This document shows, one piece after another, positions 50,626 to 59,505 of a stretch of DNA of 64,000 nucleotides. Both the position numbers and the translations under genes were made by a program. Position 1 is the first letter of the stretch. Each line of letters begins with the position of its first letter. The notes beneath the pieces are model-generated. The model did no database searches, had not been told where the DNA came from, and worked only from the letters and a program-made list of their open reading frames with translations. This DNA comes from Ruminococcus flavefaciens (GTDB lineage Bacteria; Bacillota; Clostridia; Oscillospirales; Ruminococcaceae), in assembly GCA_023662725.1 (NCBI GenBank), contig JAMPIL010000001.1, forward strand, positions 62,001-126,000, in the 5' to 3' direction.

Positions 50626-50650
50626 TGGGACGCTTTTTCAGAGCGTCCCA
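50626..50650 (-). terminator. Attenuator-like hairpin between frdA and the exchanger gene
   Basis: TGGGACGCT (50626-50634) pairs perfectly with AGCGTCCCA (50642-50650). No strong T run on the minus strand, so partial termination or mRNA stabilisation is likely. Confidence 0.55.
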
Positions 50651-50670
50651 TTAATTCATTTAATTGTTTT

Positions 50671-52275
50671 TTATTTTGATTTTCTTGCATAATGCGGAAG
50701 GAGCATTGGTGATGCAGTTTCATTCTGAATTCCTGCCTCAGCAAGTTCCTTGTTGAATTTATCAACATGAGCAAGCGTGAGTTTTTCAGGAACAGCTGTT
50801 TCCTTTGCCTTTGCAGCAGCGTAAATTCCAGCATTTCTGCCAAATACAATAACATCAAGAAGTGAATTTCCCATAAGTCTGTTTCTGCCGTGGATACCTC
50901 CGGCAACCTCTCCGGCTGCATAAAGATTCTCAACGCCTGTAGCACAGTCATCAGAAATATCAAGTCCGCCATTCTGATAATGAAGAGTCGGATACACGAG
51001 AATAGGTTCCTTACGGATATCAATTCCATATTTTCCGAACATTCTCATCATTGCAGGGATTCTCTTTTCAATAGTTCCCTCGCCATGAATAAGCTCTATC
51101 ATTGGAGTATCGAGCCATACAGCCTTGCCGAGATGCGTTTCAATGCCCTTGTTTCTTGCTGTACATTCACGGATGATCGAAGACGCTGTTACGTCACGTG
51201 TTTCAAGCGGATTCATGAAAACCTCGCCATCAATATTAACAAGCTTTGCTCCGAGTGAACGAACTTTTTCGGTTACGAGAGCACCGAAGATCTGCTCCGG
51301 ATAGCCTGTTCCTGTAGGATGATACTGGAGAGTATCAGCATAAAGAAGCTTTGCCCCAACTCTGTAACCCAGAATAAGACCATCAGCTGTTGCACCGTAG
51401 TGATTTGAAGTAGGGAAGCCCTGATAGTGAAGACGTCCTGCGCCGCCTGTTGCAATGATAACCGTTTTAGCTCTTGCAACAAGAAGCTCCTTTGTTTCCA
51501 TGTTCATAAGAACAGCGCCGGCTGCCTTTCCGTTTTCATCGAGAATGATCTCAACTGCGGCTGTAAAATCAACTACTGGAATTCCTCTGTTAAGAACCTC
51601 GTCACGAAGAGTCCTCATAATCTCTGCACCGGAATAATCCTTAGCAGCATGCATTCTCTTTCTGGATGTACCACCGCCATGAGTCGTAACCATAGTTCCG
51701 TCGGCTTCTTTATCAAATTCAACACCAAGTTTATTGAGCCACTGAATTGCCTCAGGAGCCTTTGTAACAAGCTTCTTAACAAGCTCCGGCTTAGCAGCAA
51801 AATGTCCGCCGCCGAATGCATCGAGGTAATGAATAGCAGGAGAATCGTTTGGCTTGTCAGCAGCCTGAATACCGCCCTCTGCCATCATTGTATTTGCATC
51901 GCCGATACGAAGCTTTGTAACGATCATTGCCTTGGCTCCGGCTTCATCAGCTTCGATAGCAGCAGATGCACCTGCACCGCCGCCTCCAATAATAAGAACA
52001 TCGGTATCGTAATCAGGATTGCTTAAATCAACGTCCGACGAGCTGATTCTGCTTTTGCCCTGAAGAAGCTCTGCAAGCTGAGTAGGAACCTTATCGCCCT
52101 TATTTACGCCTGCTGAAAGCACTGTAAATTCATCCTGCTTATAATCAGGGTGAAATGTTGCAAGAAGGGTATCCTTTTCTTCTGCTGTCATTCTTCTCGG
52201 TTCGAGACTTGCGTTTTCTGCTCTTTTTTCAGCAACGACCTTTGCAAGCTCATTCAGCTTTTCGATTTTATACAT
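50671..52275 (-). CDS. Soluble fumarate reductase flavoprotein subunit
   Basis: 534 residues. An ~85-residue N-terminal extension precedes the FAD fold (GGGGAGASAA at 97-106). The active site region has THGGGTSRKR, LQYHPTG (His ~319) and the catalytic Arg in TRDVTA (~360); AGEVAGGIHGRNRLMGNS is the second FAD motif. The SHT motif whose His binds FAD covalently in membrane fumarate reductases is ANT here (Asn128), so FAD should be non-covalent. No anchor subunit is present. Located directly behind frdB and the Flx/Hdr genes, it likely reduces fumarate to succinate with electrons from HdrB/FrdB. Symbol left blank (frdA/tfrA-like). Confidence 0.9.
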   Translation of the reverse strand: MYKIEKLNELAKVVAEKRAENASLEPRRMTAEEKDTLLATFHPDYKQDEFTVLSAGVNKGDKVPTQLAELLQGKSRISSSDVDLSNPDYDTDVLIIGGGGAGASAAIEADEAGAKAMIVTKLRIGDANTMMAEGGIQAADKPNDSPAIHYLDAFGGGHFAAKPELVKKLVTKAPEAIQWLNKLGVEFDKEADGTMVTTHGGGTSRKRMHAAKDYSGAEIMRTLRDEVLNRGIPVVDFTAAVEIILDENGKAAGAVLMNMETKELLVARAKTVIIATGGAGRLHYQGFPTSNHYGATADGLILGYRVGAKLLYADTLQYHPTGTGYPEQIFGALVTEKVRSLGAKLVNIDGEVFMNPLETRDVTASSIIRECTARNKGIETHLGKAVWLDTPMIELIHGEGTIEKRIPAMMRMFGKYGIDIRKEPILVYPTLHYQNGGLDISDDCATGVENLYAAGEVAGGIHGRNRLMGNSLLDVIVFGRNAGIYAAAKAKETAVPEKLTLAHVDKFNKELAEAGIQNETASPMLLPHYARKSK

Positions 52276-52289
52276 ATCAATACTCCTCC

Positions 52290-52973
52290 TTACTTTTCGA
52301 TCTCACGAGAGTTATACAGGTCTTTAACTTCCTGTATATTATCAACCGACTTAGCCATAAGCTCTGCGATCTTTTCATCAAAGATACCTTCGTTGATCTC
52401 TTTTACACGATCAGCAAGGTGCTCGCATTCAGGAGCGATATATTTACCGTTAAGTCTTCTTGCAAGCATAGCTACCTGCGGATGAGAAATTCCTGCAGGA
52501 CAGCGTGAGGAACATACTCCGCACATTACGCAATCGAAGGATTCTTCTGCACACTTATCATACTCGCCTCGCTGAGCGTATGCAATATACTGCATAACGT
52601 TAAGTTCCTGAGTACAAGCTTTTGTGCAGGCATTACAGCCGATACAGCAGTAAATTTCCGGATAGAGCTGCATCATTATCTGCTCTGTAGGCTTGATCTC
52701 ATTTATGTTATAAACCTGCTTTACAAGCGGGAAGAAAGGAAGTGTAGCAACATACATTCCCTCCTGAACTTCTGTCTGACAAGCGAGACAGGCATGAAGC
52801 TCCTGCTTATCTTTCATTCTGTAAATAGTTGCACAAGCTCCGCAGAAACCGTTGCGGCAGCCGCAGCCTCTTACAAGCTCATAGCCTGCATATTCCATAG
52901 CTGTCATTATTGTAAGACCTGCCGGCACCTGATATTTTTTGCCGAACAGATAAACATTTACCATATTTTCCAT
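52290..52973 (-). CDS. Fumarate reductase iron-sulfur subunit
   Basis: 227 residues; start at MENMVNVYLF with AAGGAG nine bases upstream. The N-terminal ferredoxin-like domain binds 2Fe-2S (GCGCRNGFCGACA … CLAC). The C-terminal helical domain has two cysteine sets (CIGCNACTKACTQE and CVMCGVCSSRCPAG) for 4Fe-4S and 3Fe-4S/4Fe-4S clusters. SdhB/FrdB-type, shorter than usual and lacking sequences for a membrane anchor. The methanogen thiol:fumarate reductase subunit TfrB joins such a domain to HdrB-like domains, a precedent for coupling FrdB with the HdrB encoded upstream. 16 bases from flxA. Confidence 0.9.
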   Translation of the reverse strand: MENMVNVYLFGKKYQVPAGLTIMTAMEYAGYELVRGCGCRNGFCGACATIYRMKDKQELHACLACQTEVQEGMYVATLPFFPLVKQVYNINEIKPTEQIMMQLYPEIYCCIGCNACTKACTQELNVMQYIAYAQRGEYDKCAEESFDCVMCGVCSSRCPAGISHPQVAMLARRLNGKYIAPECEHLADRVKEINEGIFDEKIAELMAKSVDNIQEVKDLYNSREIEK

Positions 52974-52989
52974 GCTTAGATGCTCCTTT

Positions 52990-53835
52990 TTAATATTCGT
53001 CAGGCAGTTCGCCCAGTTCGTCGTAACGGAAAACAGGACCGTCTTTGCAGACATACTTATTTCCGATATTGCAGCGTCCGCACTTGCCGACTCCGCATTT
53101 CATACGAAGCTCCATAGTTGTATAAACCTGAGTTTCAGTGAAACCAAGCTCTTTAAGACCGTTAAGTGTGAACTTGATCATGATCGGAGGTCCGCAGATA
53201 AGAACAGTTTTGTTTAAGGACGGATTAAGTTCTTTTACATAATTGGGAACGAATCCAACGTGACCATCCCAGCCTTCCTGTTCTCTGTCTATAGTAAGAT
53301 TTACTTCGATTCCGTCATCGTTCATCCATTCATCAATGATCTCTTTGTAATCAACGAGATCGTCCATAGAACGTGAACCGTAAACTATCTGAACGTCACC
53401 GTAGTTTGCTCTATTATCACGAACATAATTTATTACCGAACGGAGCGGAGCAAGACCGATTCCTCCGGCGATAAACAGAAGGTCCTTGCCTTTCAGCTCT
53501 GTTTCAACAGGGAAAGCGTTGCCGTAAGGTCCTCTTATAGTGATCTGCTGACCAACATCCATAGCGTGAAGCCAATTTGTGAGACAGCCGCACTTTTTAA
53601 TGCTGAATTCCATAAATTCCTTATTTGTAGGAGAAGAGGTTATCGAAAACATCGCCTCGCCTACTCCGGGAATAGAAAGCATTGCGCACTGACCGGGCAT
53701 ATGCTCGAAAACTTTTCCGCCGACTGTTCCGTCTGCGCTTATTGCGTTGACTCTGAAAGTCTTTACATCAGGAGTATCAATTCTGATATCAGTAACGACT
53801 CCGATATGCGGGATTAATGTATCATTAGCGTTCAT
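52990..53835 (-). CDS. flxA: FlxA-like FAD/NAD(P)H-binding subunit
   Basis: 281 residues. Ferredoxin-NADP reductase fold: FAD-binding beta barrel (RGPYGNAFPV), NAD(P) domain (LLFIAGGIGLAPLRS, VYGSR) and a C-terminal 2Fe-2S motif (CGVGKCGRCNIG … CKDGP). This is the sulfhydrogenase-gamma/HydG layout of FlxA, the NADH-oxidising input of Flx-Hdr complexes. Start overlaps the flxB stop by one base. Supplies electrons to the 4Fe-4S subunits and then to HdrA. Confidence 0.88.
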   Translation of the reverse strand: MNANDTLIPHIGVVTDIRIDTPDVKTFRVNAISADGTVGGKVFEHMPGQCAMLSIPGVGEAMFSITSSPTNKEFMEFSIKKCGCLTNWLHAMDVGQQITIRGPYGNAFPVETELKGKDLLFIAGGIGLAPLRSVINYVRDNRANYGDVQIVYGSRSMDDLVDYKEIIDEWMNDDGIEVNLTIDREQEGWDGHVGFVPNYVKELNPSLNKTVLICGPPIMIKFTLNGLKELGFTETQVYTTMELRMKCGVGKCGRCNIGNKYVCKDGPVFRYDELGELPDEY

Positions 53836-54854
53836 TACTTAACCTCCAATGCTTTCATTACCTTAACGATATTCATTGAAATAGGACACTTTGAAAGACA
53901 TCTTCCGCATCCTACGCATCCGAATTCGCCGTTGTTGTTTGCAGGGAAATACACAAGCTTGTGCATAAATCTCTGACGGAAACGCTCAAGCTGAGAAATT
54001 CTCGGATTTCCGTGAGCCATTTTTGTAAAGTCAGAATACATACATGAATCCCAGCAGCGGAAACGCTTTATGCCGTTTCCGGTATTGAAATCCTTTATAT
54101 CATAGCACTGACAGGTCGGGCAGACGAACGTACAGGTTCCGCATCCAATACAGCTCTCGGAAAGCTCAGCCCACTTTTCAGATTTAAAATATTCATTAAG
54201 CTTGTCGCCGCCGAACGAATCTGTTGACAGATTTGAAAGCGGAAGAAGTGAAAGAATTCTCTTTGTTTCAGCCTTAACGCTTTCAAGGCTTGAAGCGTCT
54301 CCATCTTCAAGGAGAGAAGCGACTGAATCGACAAATGCTTTTCCTTTTTCTGTATTCGCTTCAAAGTATATATAACTTTCGTCATTCCAGCAGGAAACAT
54401 CCCCTTCCGGAGCAGTCGGATCAATTCCGAAAGCTGAACAGAAGCAGGTCTCAGCCGGACGTGTACAAGCCATTGAAACTACAACGCCGTGATCACGTCT
54501 GTTTTTATAGAAGCTGTCCACCGGATCAACAAGATAAACTTTATCAAGAATAGTAAAACTTCTTGCATCGCAGGCACGAACACCGAAAATCACGAAATCT
54601 TCAGATTCTTCACGAACATCGTTTACTTCGATCTGCTTGCCTTCCATTTTAAATTCAACAAGATTCTCTGTCTGAGGGAAAAAGAAATCCTTTGCACTTC
54701 TGAGAGTGTTAAGAGAATTGCTCATTTTCATTCCGCTCTCATATTTTTTATATTCAGCAGCTCCGTCCTCACGGTCAACAGGAATATAAAGAGTCTGTTT
54801 TTCAGCAATTGCATCAAAAAGGCTGTCAATTTTATCAATCGCAATTCTGAGCAT
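53835..54854 (-). CDS. flxB: FlxB-like 4Fe-4S subunit
   Basis: 339 residues, sulfhydrogenase-beta-like. CFCSAFG (~137-143) and CIGCGTCTFVCPTCQC (~237) in the middle, and CVGCGRCLSKCPISM near the end, give at least two 4Fe-4S clusters plus extra cysteines. It connects FlxA (NADH) with the other subunits. Tightly coupled: stop of flxC and start overlap by one base. Confidence 0.85.
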   Translation of the reverse strand: MLRIAIDKIDSLFDAIAEKQTLYIPVDREDGAAEYKKYESGMKMSNSLNTLRSAKDFFFPQTENLVEFKMEGKQIEVNDVREESEDFVIFGVRACDARSFTILDKVYLVDPVDSFYKNRRDHGVVVSMACTRPAETCFCSAFGIDPTAPEGDVSCWNDESYIYFEANTEKGKAFVDSVASLLEDGDASSLESVKAETKRILSLLPLSNLSTDSFGGDKLNEYFKSEKWAELSESCIGCGTCTFVCPTCQCYDIKDFNTGNGIKRFRCWDSCMYSDFTKMAHGNPRISQLERFRQRFMHKLVYFPANNNGEFGCVGCGRCLSKCPISMNIVKVMKALEVK

Positions 54855-55825
54855 TATTCGACACCCCTTTCGTGAACGATACTTGCTTCGCAGTCATCTG
54901 TAGTATAAGCATTGAGAGGAGCTTTTGTTGTAGTATCCTCGCCTGCCTGATATTCGCCGTAAAGCGAATTGATATCCTTGATAAACTTTCTGTTAAGGAG
55001 ATGAAGAGGAATATTCTGAGGGCAAACTCTTGAACATTCGCCGCAGTCTGTACATCTTCCGGCAACGTGGAATGCACGGATAATATGGAACATATTCTCT
55101 TCAAAGCTATTTGAAGCAGCTTTATTTTCAATTCCTGAATCAGGATTATCAAATACGCACTTTTCGCAGGTGCAAGCCGGACAGACGTTACGGCAAGCAT
55201 TGCAGCGTATGCATTTAGAAAGTTCAGCTCTCCAGAAATCATAACGCTCCTGAGCTGTCATATTCTCAAGCTTTTCAACCATATCGAAACGGTTGGATTC
55301 AAGAACATCGCCGTCCTCGCCGATAAGTTCATCATAAGTAACGTGCTTTTTGCTCTTGCAAGCTGCACACTTATCGCTTATTGCTTCATAGAAAGGCATA
55401 GTCTGCTCGCCGTAAACAGTTTCGATTTTCAGAGTATAGTTCTCATTCTTGATTCCTGTGATACCTGTGATCCCATTTGCCTTTATCTTGTCAGCATCAA
55501 GCTTAGGACCGCCGGGAATTCCCACAACATAAATGTTGTCACGATCAACTCGATGTTCTTTTGTGAGCTGATTAAGGCTGTATGTATCGCAGGGTTTGAG
55601 GAAAGCGAGGATCTTGCCCTCTTTTTTGCTTTCTTTCACAAGGTATTTTGAAACGTTTGCAGCAGTAAATTCATCGTAAACGAAATCAGCGTCAATTTCC
55701 TCTGCTGTTTCAAAAATTGCCGGAGTAATATCGTATACAAATTCACCCTTTTTCCAGCCGATCACACGATTCACTGTTCCGTCAGCCAGAAGCTGCTTTG
55801 CTTTATTAATCATTGCTTCTTGCAT
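54854..55825 (-). CDS. flxC: FlxC-like 4Fe-4S subunit
   Basis: 323 residues. N-terminal ~190 residues resemble F420/F-type beta subunits (KPCDTYSLNQL); CAACKSKKH follows at about 153. Then CIRCNACRNVCPACTCEKC and CTDCGECSRVCPQN give two more clusters. It is the second ferredoxin-like wire of the Flx part. 16-base overlap with flxD. Confidence 0.82.
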   Translation of the reverse strand: MQEAMINKAKQLLADGTVNRVIGWKKGEFVYDITPAIFETAEEIDADFVYDEFTAANVSKYLVKESKKEGKILAFLKPCDTYSLNQLTKEHRVDRDNIYVVGIPGGPKLDADKIKANGITGITGIKNENYTLKIETVYGEQTMPFYEAISDKCAACKSKKHVTYDELIGEDGDVLESNRFDMVEKLENMTAQERYDFWRAELSKCIRCNACRNVCPACTCEKCVFDNPDSGIENKAASNSFEENMFHIIRAFHVAGRCTDCGECSRVCPQNIPLHLLNRKFIKDINSLYGEYQAGEDTTTKAPLNAYTTDDCEASIVHERGVE

Positions 55826-56256
55826 CGTAAATCCTCCAATCTGCGGTTAGGTCCGAGCTTTTTAACGGCTTCGGTAAACTCGTTCATAGTTGCTGCGAAT
55901 TTTGCGCCTTCAGCAGCAGAAACCCATTCAACTCTTGTACGGTCACGCTCGATTCCGAGGTAATCAAGCATACTGAAAAGAAGAGTCATTCTTCGGCGTG
56001 TAAAGTAATTTCCCGAAGTATAGTGGCAGTCGCCGGGATGACAGCCGCAGAGAATAACTCCGTCAGCGCCTCTCTGGAAAGCACGAAGAATAAACATAGG
56101 ATTTACACGGCATGAACATGGAACTCTTATGATTTTAACATTTGTCGGGTAATTAAGTCTGTTTGTGCCTGAAAGATCGGCTCCTGCATAGGAACACCAG
56201 TTACAGCAGAATGCAACGATCAGCGGCTGAAATTCTTTATTATCATTTACTTGCAT
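55810..56256 (-). CDS. flxD: FlxD/MvhD-like 2Fe-2S subunit
   Basis: 148 residues with the complete MvhD pattern: FCCNWCSYAGAD, the CSCRVNP segment, and GCHPGDCHY. In methanogens MvhD bridges hydrogenase and HdrA through a 2Fe-2S cluster; in Flx complexes it links FlxBC to HdrA. Overlaps hdrA by 10 bases, flxC by 16. Length normal. Confidence 0.93.
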   Translation of the reverse strand: MQVNDNKEFQPLIVAFCCNWCSYAGADLSGTNRLNYPTNVKIIRVPCSCRVNPMFILRAFQRGADGVILCGCHPGDCHYTSGNYFTRRRMTLLFSMLDYLGIERDRTRVEWVSAAEGAKFAATMNEFTEAVKKLGPNRRLEDLRCKKQ

Positions 56257-58238
56257 ATTGCGTCTACCTCCGCCATAATCTGACTGTTAGAGAAGCCGTT
56301 AAGATCCATAGCTCCTGATGGACAAGCTACCGTACAAGCGCCGCATCCCTGGCAAACAGCAGGATTAACGCTTGCAACTCTGCGTATTGCAGTTGTACGG
56401 TCGGGCATTCTGAATTCCTTATCCTGATATGTGATAGCTCCATATGGACAAACCTTTTCACATGAAGAACATCCATTACACATAAGCTCGTTTGAATGAG
56501 CAACACATGGATTGCAGGTGATGCTGTTTTTACAGAGAAGTCCGATAGCTTTTGCAGCGGCAGCGCTTGCCTGAGCAACAGTTTCAGGAATATCCTTTGG
56601 TCCCTGACAAGCTCCGGAAAGGAAAATACCGGCTGTTGCACTTTCAACAGGACGAAGCTTTGGATGAGCCTCTGTAAAGAAATCGTTTGTATCCATCTGT
56701 GTTGTAAGCATTGTTGCGAGTGGACGAGCTGTTTTGTCCGGCTCGATAGCTGCAGCGAGAACTACCATATCAGCGTCGATATGAAGCTGTTCGTTTGAAA
56801 GCAGGTCAGACGCCTGGACGTCAAGTTTTCCGTCCGACTTAGGAGTTACCTTGCCGACCATTCCCTTAACATAGTGTACATTGTACTGTTCAACTGCTCT
56901 TCTGTAGAATTCATCGAAATTCTTTCCGGGAGTACGAACATCTATGTAGAAAACATAAACCTCTGTATCCGGATATTTCTCACGGATGAGCATTGCGTGC
57001 TTTGCGGTATACATACAGCAAATTTTTGAGCAATAAGCCTTACCCTTGCTGTCGTCGCATCTTGAACCGACACACTGTACGAAAACGATAGTATGCGGAT
57101 GAGTTTTATCAGAAGGACGAAGAAGCGTTCCGCCGTTAGGACCTGCGGCATTCATAAGTCTCTCAAGTTCAAGAGAAGTAACTACGTCAGGACTCTGAGA
57201 GTATGCAAATTCATCATATTTATCAAGTTTTATAGGATTAAATCCCGTTGCAACAACAATCGCGCCGTATTTTTCTTCAATAAACTTATCCTGCTGCTTG
57301 TAGTCAATAGCTCCTACGGAACATACCTTTGAACATACTCCGCACTTGCCGTTTTTAAGCATCATACAGTAATTCGGATCAATTGTAGCAACCTTCGGAA
57401 CTGCCTGTGCGAAAGGAATATAAACTGCTCTTCTGGTATCAAGTCCCATGTTGAATTCATTAGGAACTTTCTTCATCGGACACTTTTCTGTACAAAGTCC
57501 GCATCCGGTACATTTAGTCTCATCAACGTAACGAGCTTTCTTCTTGATTGTAACGCTAAAGTTTCCAACGAATCCCTTAACATCCGAAACTTCACTGAAA
57601 GAGTGGATATGTATTTTTTCGTTCTGTGAGCATTCAACCATTTTAGGTGTAAGAATACAAGCGGCACAGTCAAGAGTCGGGAAAGTTTTATCGATCTGGG
57701 CCATTTTACCGCCGATAGTCGGTTCTTTCTCTACAATATCAACCTCGAAACCTGCCTCGGCAATATCAAGTGCAGTCTGGATTCCGGCGATTCCTCCGCC
57801 GATAACGAGTGCTCTTTTAACAACAGGACTCTCTCCTGCTGTAAGAGGGGCGTTGAGGTGAACTTTTGCGATGGCAGCTCTTCCAAGGATTACAGCCTTT
57901 TCAGTTGCTGTAGCTATATCCTTATGAATCCATGAACACTGCTCACGGATGTTTGCTATTTCAACAAGATACGGATTCAGTCCGGCAGCAGCAGCAGCCT
58001 TTCTGAATGTATTTTCATGCATTCTCGGTGAACATGAACAGATAACAACGCCTGACAGATTATGTTCTTTTATAGCGTCCTTAACGAGATTCTGTCCGGA
58101 TTCTGAACACATATACTGATAATCCTGGGAGATAACGACACCAGGTTCATGTCCAAGAGCTTCTGCAACAGCCTTAACATCTATTGTAGCTGCGATATTT
58201 GTACCGCAGTGACAGACAAAAACACCAATTCTCTGCAT
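56247..58238 (-). CDS. hdrA: HdrA flavoprotein, electron-bifurcating subunit
   Basis: 663 residues. N-terminal VFVCHCGTNIA and CSCSPRMHE motifs; thioredoxin-reductase-like FAD fold with LVIGGGIAGIQTA (~144) and the LDCAACILTPK cysteine motif; an inserted ferredoxin (CTGCGLCTEKCP, ~243, with CGVCSKVC); and a C-terminal 2[4Fe-4S] domain (CNGCSSCEKVCPYG, CQGCGACTVACPSG). In heterodisulfide reductases HdrA's FAD splits electrons between ferredoxin and HdrB. All cluster sites seen in bifurcating HdrA appear intact. GGAGG at the start, 15 bases after hdrC. Confidence 0.95.
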   Translation of the reverse strand: MQRIGVFVCHCGTNIAATIDVKAVAEALGHEPGVVISQDYQYMCSESGQNLVKDAIKEHNLSGVVICSCSPRMHENTFRKAAAAAGLNPYLVEIANIREQCSWIHKDIATATEKAVILGRAAIAKVHLNAPLTAGESPVVKRALVIGGGIAGIQTALDIAEAGFEVDIVEKEPTIGGKMAQIDKTFPTLDCAACILTPKMVECSQNEKIHIHSFSEVSDVKGFVGNFSVTIKKKARYVDETKCTGCGLCTEKCPMKKVPNEFNMGLDTRRAVYIPFAQAVPKVATIDPNYCMMLKNGKCGVCSKVCSVGAIDYKQQDKFIEEKYGAIVVATGFNPIKLDKYDEFAYSQSPDVVTSLELERLMNAAGPNGGTLLRPSDKTHPHTIVFVQCVGSRCDDSKGKAYCSKICCMYTAKHAMLIREKYPDTEVYVFYIDVRTPGKNFDEFYRRAVEQYNVHYVKGMVGKVTPKSDGKLDVQASDLLSNEQLHIDADMVVLAAAIEPDKTARPLATMLTTQMDTNDFFTEAHPKLRPVESATAGIFLSGACQGPKDIPETVAQASAAAAKAIGLLCKNSITCNPCVAHSNELMCNGCSSCEKVCPYGAITYQDKEFRMPDRTTAIRRVASVNPAVCQGCGACTVACPSGAMDLNGFSNSQIMAEVDAICK

Positions 58239-58253
58239 AGTATTATCTCCTCC

Positions 58254-58637
58254 TTACTTAGTGTATTTTCTGAATGCTGTAACGATTGCCTGCTGTGGCA
58301 GATCATCATCAAGCATAGCCGGAATCTGATCCGGGATAAGATGATTATTACCCTGCTGACGAACTGCTGCAAGACGAACAGCTTCAACGACCTTTGCAGG
58401 CTCGACATTTCTCGGGCATCTTTCAACGCAGGCAAAGCAGGTCAGGCACTTATAAAGCGACTTTGAATTCATAAGCTTTTCAATATCGCCCTTTTCAACC
58501 ATATATACAAACTGATGCGGATGATATTCCATCTCGTCATACGAAGGGCAGGTTCCGGAGCATTTTCCGCAGCGCATACATTTAAGAACGTTAACGCCGC
58601 TTGTTCTGAGAACCTGTTCCTGAAGATTCTTATTCAT
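58254..58637 (-). CDS. hdrC: HdrC iron-sulfur subunit
   Basis: 127 residues with two 4Fe-4S motifs, CMRCGKCSGTCPSYDEM and CLTCFACVERCPRN, and the GDIEKLM linker usual for HdrC. It carries electrons from HdrA to HdrB. Overlaps hdrB by 8 bases. No hydrophobic span, so cytoplasmic. Confidence 0.95.
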   Translation of the reverse strand: MNKNLQEQVLRTSGVNVLKCMRCGKCSGTCPSYDEMEYHPHQFVYMVEKGDIEKLMNSKSLYKCLTCFACVERCPRNVEPAKVVEAVRLAAVRQQGNNHLIPDQIPAMLDDDLPQQAIVTAFRKYTK

Positions 58638-59427
58638 TATTTGCCTCCTTTAAGCCAAGAGCCTCGGCAAGAAGTTCCGTAAAGTAGTAAACAGGAAGTG
58701 AAGAACCGGAATTCTTCTTTAAATTATAAAGACAGAGCGGGCAAGCTGTTATTATCATATCAGCACCATGATCTTCGGCGCTGTTCATAACTGCGCTGCT
58801 TCTTTTTGCAGCCTGAGTCTTATCTTCCATTGTTATGTATCCGCCGCAGCATTCGTTTCTCTGAGCGTAAATAACAGGAGTTCCGCCAATGGCCTTGATG
58901 AAATCTTCCATTATAGTAGGATTTTCAGGATCGTCCATAGCAAGAGCTTTGGATGGACGAAGAAGCAGACAGCCGTAATATGCAGCTATCTTTTTGCCCT
59001 TGAACGGATTTACAACCTTTTGTGCAAGATTATCAAATCCAACAACGTCACGAAGCATTTCGAGATAGTGATAAACGGTAGTTTCGCCGTTATAAGGCTC
59101 GTCAAGCTTAAGATAATTGTTTATCTTGAAAGCCATCTGCTCATCACGGGAAATATCGTAATTTGTCTGTTTTATTACATTGTGACAAGCTGAACAGACC
59201 GTTACAAGAGGTCTGCCGAGTTCCTTTGCCGCATTAAGAGTTCTTACAGCGGAAAGTTTTGTTGCGTTTTCGTTAGTTGCGGTAGTGTAAGCACCTCCGC
59301 AGCACTGCCAGTCAGACGGCTCTTCAAGAATGATTCCAAGAGCCTCGGCAGAAGACCTTGCATATGCGTCAAGATCTTTAGCCTTAGTTCTGAGCGTACA
59401 GCCGGGATAATATGTGAAAGTATTCAT
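58630..59427 (-). CDS. hdrB: HdrB, CCG-domain subunit
   Basis: 265 residues with two CCG domains: YYPGCTL…QCCGG…CSACH and YYGCLLLRP…ECCGG…CPLC. These cysteines bind the two non-cubane 4Fe-4S clusters that reduce disulfides in heterodisulfide reductase. All are conserved, so the site should be active. The natural oxidant here is unknown: no DsrC or CoM system is encoded in the window, and the fumarate reductase encoded downstream is the candidate acceptor. 78 bases after fumarase. Confidence 0.93.
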   Translation of the reverse strand: MNTFTYYPGCTLRTKAKDLDAYARSSAEALGIILEEPSDWQCCGGAYTTATNENATKLSAVRTLNAAKELGRPLVTVCSACHNVIKQTNYDISRDEQMAFKINNYLKLDEPYNGETTVYHYLEMLRDVVGFDNLAQKVVNPFKGKKIAAYYGCLLLRPSKALAMDDPENPTIMEDFIKAIGGTPVIYAQRNECCGGYITMEDKTQAAKRSSAVMNSAEDHGADMIITACPLCLYNLKKNSGSSLPVYYFTELLAEALGLKEANNE

Positions 59428-59505
59428 AAGTACGCTTCCTTTCGTGTGAATATCTTAAAATCTGTAGCAATAAGACGATACATAATCATCTGTTGATAAA
59501 GATTT

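Noticed and set aside
50613-51029. 138-codon frame inside the fumarate reductase gene
   Set aside because: It is an out-of-frame shadow of frdA; several other long frames inside the Hdr/Flx genes were dropped for the same reason.
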